The notes under the pieces were generated by a model. That model was not told the DNA's origin. It saw only the letters and a list, made by a program, of their open reading frames with translations, and ran no database searches. From the NCBI GenBank assembly GCA_038150305.1, contig JAYOTG010000021.1, positions 1 to 30,820 on the forward strand: a stretch of 30,820 nt of DNA. The letters run 5' to 3'. Position 1 is the first letter of the stretch. The number at the start of each line of letters is the position of its first letter. A program made the translations under genes and the position numbers. Of this stretch, positions 15,126 to 22,029 are shown in pieces. This DNA is from MGIIa-L3 sp038150305 (GTDB lineage Archaea; Thermoplasmatota; Poseidoniia; Poseidoniales; Poseidoniaceae).

Positions 15126-18100
15126 ATGACCACCCTCCGAACGCACCGCGGCCGTGCTGTCCTTCTCATGGGCATGATGGTGCTGGCCCTGCTCCCCATG
15201 ACGCTACTCGCTTCGGCAGCGGACATCGACGGCGACGGTGTTGAAGATGCAAACGACGCCTGCCCGTATGCGTACGGGGCCTCCACCGTCGACCGCGACG
15301 GGTGCCCGGACACCGACGGCGATGGCGCCTCGGACCTCAACGACGGTTGGACCATCTCCAACCCGAACTTTACGAACGTCCAAACCATTTCATCGAGCAA
15401 CGAATACTTTGACGTGGATTTCTCGCCCGACGGCACGCACGTGGTCACCGCCGCCTCGGACGGCTTCGTCCGCGTGTGGAACGCGACCACCTACTCCAAC
15501 GTCCGCTCTGCGAACGCCATTTCCGGCGGCGAGGTCACGAGCGTCGATTGGTCGCCGGACGGCCAATACATCGCAGCAGGCCTCGATGACGATACCATGC
15601 AGATCTACCACGCGTCGAACTTGACCTCCGTCCACGGGAGCATCAGCGTTGACGTTGGCGGTGGCGATTACGTCAACGACGTCACCTTCAATGCCGACAG
15701 CGACCTGGTCGCGGTGTCCATCGGCCGCTCTGGAAACGGAGGCACCAACGGGCAGGTCTTCCTCATTCAGGTGTCGGACGGCTCGAACCTGCACAGCCTC
15801 AACCCGAACAGCGAGGACCGTTTCTACGCCTCCGCTTTCTCTCCTGACGGGCAATTCATCGCGATGGCCGGTGAGGGCGATTTCTACGTCTCAAACGTGA
15901 CTTCACAGCAAACCATGAGCAGCGTCAGCAGCCCGCCAGCGGCCGTCAACAACATCGCATGGTCGCCAGACGGCAACTACATCGCCATGTGCGGCGGTTG
16001 GGAAGGGAACGGCGCCAGCATGGACATGTACGAATACACCGGCTCCTCGTGGAGTGTGGCCTGGGGGATTTCAATCACGACCTCCTGCGCGTCTGTTGAA
16101 TTCAGTCCGGATGGACGGCACGTCGCCGCAGGCATGTACTGGTACGGCGCTGACGCCGTGACGACATACATCATGGAGACGACGACCGGCGCGGCGGTCG
16201 ACGATTTCAGCGGGCCTCAACCCGGTGGATGCACGGGCTTCGGCGGTGGGAACAACTGCGGCACCATCTACGGCCTTTCATGGAGTCCCGACGCCACCCA
16301 TTTCGTCACCGCCCACGGACGCAACGACGAGGGCGTGTACTTCTGGTACGCCGACATCGATGAGGACAACGACGGCTACAACTCCACAGATCAGGGCGAC
16401 GGCATCGTCGATGCTTTCCCCTCCGACGGCAGCCAGTGGGACGATTCCGACGGTGACGGCTACGGGGACAACCCGGCGCCCGCCACACAACCGGATGCTT
16501 GCGTAAACACCGCAGGAACCTCCAACATGGATCGATTCGGCTGCTTGGACACCGACGGAGACGGCTATTCTGATCCGGATGCCGGATGGAGCATCCTCGA
16601 CGGTGCAGACGTCTGGCCCGGGAACCCCGAGCAGTGGGCTGACGCGGATCAAGACGGCCACGGGGACAACTACCTCTACGACATCAACCAGACCAACCAG
16701 CTGCACATCAACCAGCGCGGCGACGCCTTCCCGATGGACCCACAGCAGTGGAACGACACCGACGGTGACGGCTATGGCGACAACTACGACGATCCATCAT
16801 GGACCGCCAACCGGGCCCCGCATTGGCCAGGTGAGCGCCTTGAGGGCGCCACGATGCCCGATGCCTTCCCGCTCGACCGCACGCAGTGGTCGGACAGCGA
16901 CGGCGACGGCATTGGCGACAACCCGAATTCCGGGACGTCGGACGGGTGTCCAAACGTGGTCGGGGACTCGTTCTGGGACCGTTTGGGCTGTCCAGACAGC
17001 GACGGCGACGGTTGGTCGGACCCCACCGAGGATTGGGGCCCGAACGGCGAGTGCACGGGTGCGGACGCCTTCAAGGACGATCCCACGCAATGGTGCGACT
17101 CCGACGGTGACGGCTACGGTGACAACGAGAGCGGCATCCAGCCCGATGCCTGCCCCAACCAGGCGGGGACTTCGGACGGCGACGTGTTCGGATGCGCCGA
17201 CCGTGACGGTGACGGCTGGTCCAATTCAGGCGACCCCTTCCCGGATGACGGCACCCAGTGGGCGGACCGTGACGGCGACAACCGTGGCGACAACCCCGAC
17301 GGCAACAACGCCGACCTGTATCCCGACGATTCGAGCCAGTGGGCCGATTCGGACGGCGACGGCTACGGCGACAACCCCAGCGGCACGAACGGCGACCGGT
17401 TCCCGAACGATGCCCTCCAATGGGAAGACACCGACGGTGACGGCTTTGGGGACAATTTCGTGGACGAAGACGGTGATGGCGTGTCCGAGTCCGGCGACGT
17501 CTGCCCCACGCTTGCAGGCGCTTCAAAGGCCCCACTGAGCCGCGGTTGCCCGGACAGCGACGCTGACGGTTACATGGACAACGTCGATGTCTTCCCCGAG
17601 AACCCCTTCCAATGGAACGACACCGACGAGGACGGGTATGGTGACAACAACGCCGTCAGCGGAGGCGACTCCTGCGTGAACGAGTACGGCCGCTCCAACC
17701 AATCAGGGCGCCTCGGTTGCCCTGATGCGGACTTTGACGGCTGGGCCGACGACATCGACGTCTTCCCCGACGACGGCCTTCAGTGGGTCGACAGCGACGG
17801 TGACGGCTACGGTGACAACTACCTGTACGAGGTCGTTTCTGTCGAAGACGAGGACAATCCAGGCATGTTCTTGATGCTCCGGGAAGAACAAGGCGATGCC
17901 TTCCCCAACGACGTGACACAATGGTCGGACCGTGACGGTGACGGACGTGGCGACAACCCAACCGGCAACCTTCCTGATGCCTTCCCGCTCCGCGTCTCAC
18001 AGCAGCTCGACTTTGACGGCGACGGCTACGGGGACAACATCACGCTTGACGCGTACCAGTCCGACGGTTGCAGGAAAATCTTTGGAACGTCAACGGACGA

Positions 18101-18611
18101 CACTTACGGGTGCCCGGACGCTGACGATGACGGCACGTCGGATGACGCCGATCCTTGCCCGTATGACCCGAGCATCGAGGTCGGCGTCCGCGGGCAAGTC
18201 ACCTGCACCATCACGGCACCACAGGACGATGGCGATGGGGATGCCTCACTCGGCGGCGGCGACCTCGGTGCCCAAGTTGACACGCTCACCCTCGTGCTGG
18301 TCGGGGTCGTTGGGCTCATGGTTGCGGCCGTGGCGCTGGCGATGATCGCCCGCAACGCTGGCCGGAAAGCGGCCCTTGGCGCCCGGCAGAACGAGAAGCT
18401 GTCCAACGCGGCCTTCAACGAAGAAGAAGAGCGCCGGCAGGAGTGGATCAACTACTACGTGGCACAGGGTCAACTCGATGAAGCGAGGGCACTGGGTTGG
18501 ACCGGCCAGGGTGCGGCCGCCCCGGTGCCACAATGGCAGCAGTACGAGCAACAACAGGCAGAGGCCGAGCGTTCAGCGATGCCGAGCATGCCCGACCTGG
18601 ATCATCTTTGA
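15126..18611 (+). CDS. Giant surface protein: signal peptide, seven-blade WD40-like propeller, TSP3 repeats, C-terminal TM anchor
   Basis: 1161 aa. Signal peptide about 1-31 (RAVLLMGMMVLALLPMTLLASA). A first TSP3 unit follows (DIDGDGVEDANDACP). Residues ~85-415 carry seven blade motifs of the type WSPDGQYIAAG, FSPDGRHVAAG, WSPDATHFVTA, ending in VRVW/VYFW-like strands: a complete seven-blade propeller. From about residue 420 to 1010 there are 12 units built on QW-x-D-x-DGDGYGDN plus a Cys-paired DACPN-G-S-DRFGCPDTDGDG variant; these are TSP3-type calcium-binding loops. A C-terminal TM (TLVLVGVVGLMVAAVALAMI, ~1055-1078) and an 80-residue Gln/Glu-rich cytoplasmic tail follow. Likely a calcium-stiffened stalk holding the propeller outside the cell for binding or adhesion. 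ATG 15126 is preferred over 15105 because the signal peptide then has normal length. Overlaps the next convergent gene by 10 bp. Confidence 0.9.
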   Translation: MTTLRTHRGRAVLLMGMMVLALLPMTLLASAADIDGDGVEDANDACPYAYGASTVDRDGCPDTDGDGASDLNDGWTISNPNFTNVQTISSSNEYFDVDFSPDGTHVVTAASDGFVRVWNATTYSNVRSANAISGGEVTSVDWSPDGQYIAAGLDDDTMQIYHASNLTSVHGSISVDVGGGDYVNDVTFNADSDLVAVSIGRSGNGGTNGQVFLIQVSDGSNLHSLNPNSEDRFYASAFSPDGQFIAMAGEGDFYVSNVTSQQTMSSVSSPPAAVNNIAWSPDGNYIAMCGGWEGNGASMDMYEYTGSSWSVAWGISITTSCASVEFSPDGRHVAAGMYWYGADAVTTYIMETTTGAAVDDFSGPQPGGCTGFGGGNNCGTIYGLSWSPDATHFVTAHGRNDEGVYFWYADIDEDNDGYNSTDQGDGIVDAFPSDGSQWDDSDGDGYGDNPAPATQPDACVNTAGTSNMDRFGCLDTDGDGYSDPDAGWSILDGADVWPGNPEQWADADQDGHGDNYLYDINQTNQLHINQRGDAFPMDPQQWNDTDGDGYGDNYDDPSWTANRAPHWPGERLEGATMPDAFPLDRTQWSDSDGDGIGDNPNSGTSDGCPNVVGDSFWDRLGCPDSDGDGWSDPTEDWGPNGECTGADAFKDDPTQWCDSDGDGYGDNESGIQPDACPNQAGTSDGDVFGCADRDGDGWSNSGDPFPDDGTQWADRDGDNRGDNPDGNNADLYPDDSSQWADSDGDGYGDNPSGTNGDRFPNDALQWEDTDGDGFGDNFVDEDGDGVSESGDVCPTLAGASKAPLSRGCPDSDADGYMDNVDVFPENPFQWNDTDEDGYGDNNAVSGGDSCVNEYGRSNQSGRLGCPDADFDGWADDIDVFPDDGLQWVDSDGDGYGDNYLYEVVSVEDEDNPGMFLMLREEQGDAFPNDVTQWSDRDGDGRGDNPTGNLPDAFPLRVSQQLDFDGDGYGDNITLDAYQSDGCRKIFGTSTDDTYGCPDADDDGTSDDADPCPYDPSIEVGVRGQVTCTITAPQDDGDGDASLGGGDLGAQVDTLTLVLVGVVGLMVAAVALAMIARNAGRKAALGARQNEKLSNAAFNEEEERRQEWINYYVAQGQLDEARALGWTGQGAAAPVPQWQQYEQQQAEAERSAMPSMPDLDHL
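16363..18160 (+). repeat. TSP3-type tandem repeat array within the giant surface protein
   Basis: About 12 degenerate units, mostly 30-60 codons apart, each with a QW-(D/N/A)-D-x-DGDG-(Y/F/I/R)-GDN core (first at 16434, last as QQLDFDGDGYGDN near 18001). Some units carry an extra Cys-paired segment (DACPN...DRFGCPD). The DNA repeats (GACGGCGACGGCTACGG-like) follow from the protein repeats. Confidence 0.85.
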
Positions 18612-19354
18612 TCGCGGGCACGGCGCGCCAACGCATCGTCGAAGGCGAGGAAGGGCAAGGCGGCCCACGCATCGTCTGAATCCAGCGCAGCCATGGCTTC
18701 GTTTTCCGCGAGGACATCGGCCAGCGTCAGGTGGTGAGGCACGCGCCCATCGGCCAATTCGTAGGCGTGGCCCGGCAGCACCACCCAGTCGTTTGGCAAG
18801 GCTTGCATCCTGCCCCGGAGGTACGCCAGCGAGGCGCGCAGGGCCGCAGGGTCCCCTCCATGCAAGTCGGCCCGACCGCATCGTCCCAAGAACAGACAGT
18901 CCCCTGAGACAACGATGCCGTGACCAAGGAAGGTCAGGTGTCCCGGAGTGTGGCCCGGTGTTCGAACGGCTTCGAAGGTCAGGTCGCCGACGTGGAGCGC
19001 CGTGGCCACATAGGGCGCAGCGTCGAGCGCTCGGGTGTGCGGCCCGTCCCAACCTCGTTCAGATTCTGCTTCATGCACGATGACTTCGAATCCCGCTCCG
19101 CCTCGCTCAATGGCTTCTTCCACACCTTTGGTATGGTCCCAATGGCTGTGCGTCAACCACGCACCGATGAGATGCAAGCCGCGGGACTCAGCCACGTTGA
19201 ACCAATACGCTGCGTCGAAAGGATCCACCACAACCGCTTGTTTGGTGGCCGTGCACACGATGAGGTGGTTCAGGTTGTCCCAGCCGCCGAGCTGTGCCTG
19301 CAACACCTCGCATCCTGGAGCGGTATGCACCACGCTGGGTTTTGGCTCAGGCAT
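18602..19354 (-). CDS. Metallo-beta-lactamase-fold hydrolase (glyoxalase II / persulfide dioxygenase-like)
   Basis: 250 aa, cytoplasmic. Metal-binding set complete: THSHWDH (H69, H71, D73, H74), H139 of PGHTPGHL, D152 of SGDCLFLGRCGRAD and H196 of LPGHAYEL. The GDCLFLGRCGRADLHGGD stretch resembles the GDTLF-x-GCGRTDF-xGD of ETHE1-like persulfide dioxygenases and of hydroxyacylglutathione hydrolases; persulfide dioxygenases need only one iron, but both metal sites look intact here. Substrate is therefore a thioester or a thiol persulfide, unresolved. The C-terminal ~50 residues (LADVLAENEAMAALDSDDAW) form a helical extension. Divergent from the membrane winged-helix regulator with 51 bp between starts and a dyad in the middle; the 3' end overlaps the convergent surface-protein gene by 10 bp. 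Confidence 0.87.
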   Translation of the reverse strand: MPEPKPSVVHTAPGCEVLQAQLGGWDNLNHLIVCTATKQAVVVDPFDAAYWFNVAESRGLHLIGAWLTHSHWDHTKGVEEAIERGGAGFEVIVHEAESERGWDGPHTRALDAAPYVATALHVGDLTFEAVRTPGHTPGHLTFLGHGIVVSGDCLFLGRCGRADLHGGDPAALRASLAYLRGRMQALPNDWVVLPGHAYELADGRVPHHLTLADVLAENEAMAALDSDDAWAALPFLAFDDALARRARDQR

Positions 19355-19374
19355 GGCCCGACGAGGGACCGCTG

Positions 19375-19386
19375 CCCTTTCAAGGG
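19375..19386. promoter_or_regulatory. Dyad midway between two divergent start codons
   Basis: CCCTT-TC-AAGGG, with 5-bp arms, centred at 19380.5. The centre is 26.5 nt from the ATG at 19354 (minus) and 25.5 nt from the ATG at 19406 (plus), the archaeal TATA-box position for both if both are leaderless. It could be a degenerate shared TBP site or an operator for the winged-helix regulator. Inferred from position and symmetry. Confidence 0.4.
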
Positions 19387-19405
19387 GGAGCAGTGTTCAC
19401 CGCTC

Positions 19406-21979
19406 ATGGACCAGCGAAGGCGCGGGGTCTTGACCCTCGTCCTCCTGGCGATGCTCATGGCCGTGCCCTTTGGCGGCATGGCCTCTGCTGAAGCGGGCGA
19501 GCGCCTCCAGGTTGAGCTCGACGTGACGCCGCTCGATCGGCCATGGTTGACCGATGGACAGGTGTTGAACCTCTCCGCGGCCTTGGTGAATCCGAGCGAG
19601 GACACGGTGGACACCACCACCGATCCCTCCTGTGGTTTGGTGCTCTCCATCGCGGATCAGAGCGGGACCACGGTCGTCGACGGCCTGCAAGCCTGTCGTG
19701 GTCAGGTACGTGGCCTGAGTCTGGCCCCGGGAGGCGAGGCCTTGGAGACGTCCTTTTCGGTGGACGCCGCTGATTTGGACCTCTCCACTGGCACCTACGA
19801 CCTGCGTGTGTCTCATCCTGCTTCGGGCGCCACGGCAAGCACCACGGTTGACGTTCAGCGAGCCGTTGCATGGCCCGAAGACCTCCTCTTGGAGGGCATC
19901 AGCGTGCTGCGCACCGAGGTCGCCGAAGATGGCGAAGTCCTCCTCTTGCGCTGGCGGAACGCCGGGGCCACCCCCTTGGATTGGCCGACCGAGGCGTGCA
20001 CCTTGCACCTCGTGAACGCGGCGTGGGCGCCTTTCGCTTCGTGCCAAGACGAAGTTGAGGCCCTGGCACCGTGGGAAGTCCGTTTGGTGACGGCGATCAC
20101 GCTCGATACAGGAGACCTCGACGATGCCGGCGCGTTCACGCTGTCCACACCGTCCGGTGAGCGAACGGTGCAACATTCGCCGACTGGGCATGAATCCAAC
20201 ACCGACGCGCTCGGCTTCACGCTTCGACTCGACGGTGAGGACGACGCCTACAGGACCGGAGAAATCGTCCAGCCGACCATGCGCATCAGCAACCTCGGCC
20301 AAGACGACCTGATCGTTGAGACGACGACCACATGCCGTGCTGATTGGTGGGCGGCGGACGCGACGGGACACGTGGTCTACGACAGCCGTTGGAACGCACC
20401 CTGCATTGACCTCGACGACCGCCGTTCCATCGACGCTGGAGAACACCTCGAGTTCCAAGGCCTCGGTTGGAGCCTCGTTGACGCTCAAGGATGCACGGTG
20501 CCCAGCGGCAGGTACGCCATCGTGGCCCGCGCGGATGACCTTGCGCTGAGCGCAGCCACCACCGTGACTGTGGAACACGAAGAAGCCGAGGGCTGCGCCT
20601 CGGACGATGGCCTGTCCATCGAAGCGTGGCTTGAACAGGACGAAGGCGCTGCGCCATCCCTGCACATCGATGTGCGCCCCAAGGAAGGTGCCACCGACCT
20701 TGTGCTGCAAGGCGTCTGTTCCGGTCGGATGATCCTCTACGATGAGGAAGGTTCGACCCTTCTCGATCAGATGGTCGGGTGTGAAGGACGGCATGGCCGC
20801 CAGTATCACCTCCCGTCCACCGATGCCGTGTTGCGTTTGGACATGGGCGGATTCATGCTCACCACGTCCGAAGGCAACGACTTGACCGACGGCACCTACG
20901 CCATGGAATTCCATCTCCAGGCCGCCCGACCGGTGGCGCACGCTGCGTCCCTTTCGGTCGGCGTCGAGGGCATGGAGACGACGGACGGCAAAGATGCCAT
21001 GGTGGTCGAAGCCCCAACCAGAACCGAAGAGGGCGCATGGATCGGTTTGCAAGCCTCTGGCGAGGCCTGTTGGGTGCTCCAAACTGGGCCTTCCTCGTAC
21101 TTGGCGCTGTCCAGCGCGGTTCCCGCCGATTGGGCCCCACGGGCTGACCTCCGGGGCATCTACAGCGTGCAAGATGCGGATGAAGCGCCAGCCTGCACCG
21201 GCGTTGACGCGACCCCCATCGTCGTGGTTGAGGTGCAAGGGGAACGCATGCCCACCCCCGTTCAGGCCGACGGGGCCTCGGCTCAAGACGAGCCTGAAGC
21301 GGTCATCGAAGCGCCCAGCGACGCTCCCACCGTGACGCCAACCGTGGTGGTGGCCACCGTGGTGTCCACGTCCATTCTCGGTCTCCTCGCGACCGCTTTC
21401 CTGACCAACGAAGCATGGCGGTTGCCCGCTTCTTCTGCAGGATTGTGGCTGGTCGGCTTCCTCGGTCGAACCAAGGAAACCACGGACGGCCGTTTCCAGC
21501 GTGGACGCATCATGGGGTACCTTCAGGCCAACCCTGGATGCCACTTCCGCGCGCTCATGAGTGCGCTCGACCTCTCCAACGGCCAGACCACCCACCATCT
21601 TCGGGTGCTCGAGCGCGAGGAGCAAATCTGGCGACGAAAAGACGGGCGACTGATCCGCTTTTACCCCCTCACCGGTGATCTGCACCCCGGCATCGCTGAA
21701 GACCAGCTCCCTGTCCCCCCGCTCTCCATGGACCCCAACTCGCTGCAAGGCCGCATCCTGACCATGCTCGACGATGACGGCCTCATGGGCGATTTCCCCA
21801 CCCAGGCCGAACTTGCTCGGCGGCTCGAGCGAAGCCAGCAACTCATTTCTCATCATCTTCGTACGTTGGAGCGCTACGGCCTCGTGGAGAAGCAAAAGAT
21901 GGGCGTCCGCTCCCGCTACGTGCTGACGCGTGAGGCGATTTACCTGCTTGAGCGGAGCGACATGGAACGGCACTCCTAG
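19406..21979 (+). CDS. Transmembrane one-component regulator: secreted-type ectodomain, one TM, two cytoplasmic winged helices
   Basis: 857 aa. Signal peptide ~1-29 (VLTLVLLAMLMAVPFGGMASA). The ectodomain (~30-640) is made of beta-rich, immunoglobulin- or CARDB-like modules with spaced cysteines (LNLSAALVNPSEDTVDTTTD; RLDGEDDAYRTGEIVQPTMRI). A single TM (~648-670, VVVATVVSTSILGLLATAF) is followed by two winged helices: residues ~694-755 (MGYLQANPGCHFRALMSAL, then QTTHHLRVLEREEQIWRRKD) and ~777-850 (TQAELARRLERSQQLISHHLRTLERYGLVEKQ). Both have the ArsR/MarR-like recognition-helix pattern. It looks like a membrane-bound regulator that senses an external ligand and binds DNA directly, without a kinase. 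ATG 19406 gives a proper signal peptide; the frame is open to 18920, but that part is antisense to the MBL gene. Targets unknown; the divergent MBL gene is an obvious candidate. Confidence 0.88.
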   Translation: MDQRRRGVLTLVLLAMLMAVPFGGMASAEAGERLQVELDVTPLDRPWLTDGQVLNLSAALVNPSEDTVDTTTDPSCGLVLSIADQSGTTVVDGLQACRGQVRGLSLAPGGEALETSFSVDAADLDLSTGTYDLRVSHPASGATASTTVDVQRAVAWPEDLLLEGISVLRTEVAEDGEVLLLRWRNAGATPLDWPTEACTLHLVNAAWAPFASCQDEVEALAPWEVRLVTAITLDTGDLDDAGAFTLSTPSGERTVQHSPTGHESNTDALGFTLRLDGEDDAYRTGEIVQPTMRISNLGQDDLIVETTTTCRADWWAADATGHVVYDSRWNAPCIDLDDRRSIDAGEHLEFQGLGWSLVDAQGCTVPSGRYAIVARADDLALSAATTVTVEHEEAEGCASDDGLSIEAWLEQDEGAAPSLHIDVRPKEGATDLVLQGVCSGRMILYDEEGSTLLDQMVGCEGRHGRQYHLPSTDAVLRLDMGGFMLTTSEGNDLTDGTYAMEFHLQAARPVAHAASLSVGVEGMETTDGKDAMVVEAPTRTEEGAWIGLQASGEACWVLQTGPSSYLALSSAVPADWAPRADLRGIYSVQDADEAPACTGVDATPIVVVEVQGERMPTPVQADGASAQDEPEAVIEAPSDAPTVTPTVVVATVVSTSILGLLATAFLTNEAWRLPASSAGLWLVGFLGRTKETTDGRFQRGRIMGYLQANPGCHFRALMSALDLSNGQTTHHLRVLEREEQIWRRKDGRLIRFYPLTGDLHPGIAEDQLPVPPLSMDPNSLQGRILTMLDDDGLMGDFPTQAELARRLERSQQLISHHLRTLERYGLVEKQKMGVRSRYVLTREAIYLLERSDMERHS

Positions 21980-22018
21980 GCGGTTGGTTTCAAGTCCATA
22001 GCGCGGCTCGGACGGCCC

Positions 22019-22023
22019 GAGGA
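22019..22023 (+). promoter_or_regulatory. Ribosome-binding site of leuS
   Basis: GAGGA, 6 nt before the ATG at 22030. It supports this ATG as the start and indicates that leuS has a leadered message, perhaps read through from the upstream regulator gene, which ends only 50 nt earlier. Confidence 0.5.
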
Positions 22024-22029
22024 CGGTCC

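Noticed and set aside
15128..15490. Upstream extension of the STAND-regulator frame across the start of the giant surface protein.
   Set aside because: The extra residues are low-complexity antisense of the signal peptide and first propeller blade; no family similarity.
16363..18160. Regular DNA repetition that might suggest a CRISPR array or satellite.
   Set aside because: Repeats are in frame, of variable spacing and degenerate at third positions; they encode TSP3 loops. No constant repeats with unique spacers exist.
19397..21973. An 858-codon open frame on the minus strand covering nearly the whole transmembrane regulator gene.
   Set aside because: It mirrors the plus-strand gene codon for codon, has no recognisable domain or signal peptide, and is explained by GC-rich third positions that avoid stops on the opposite strand.
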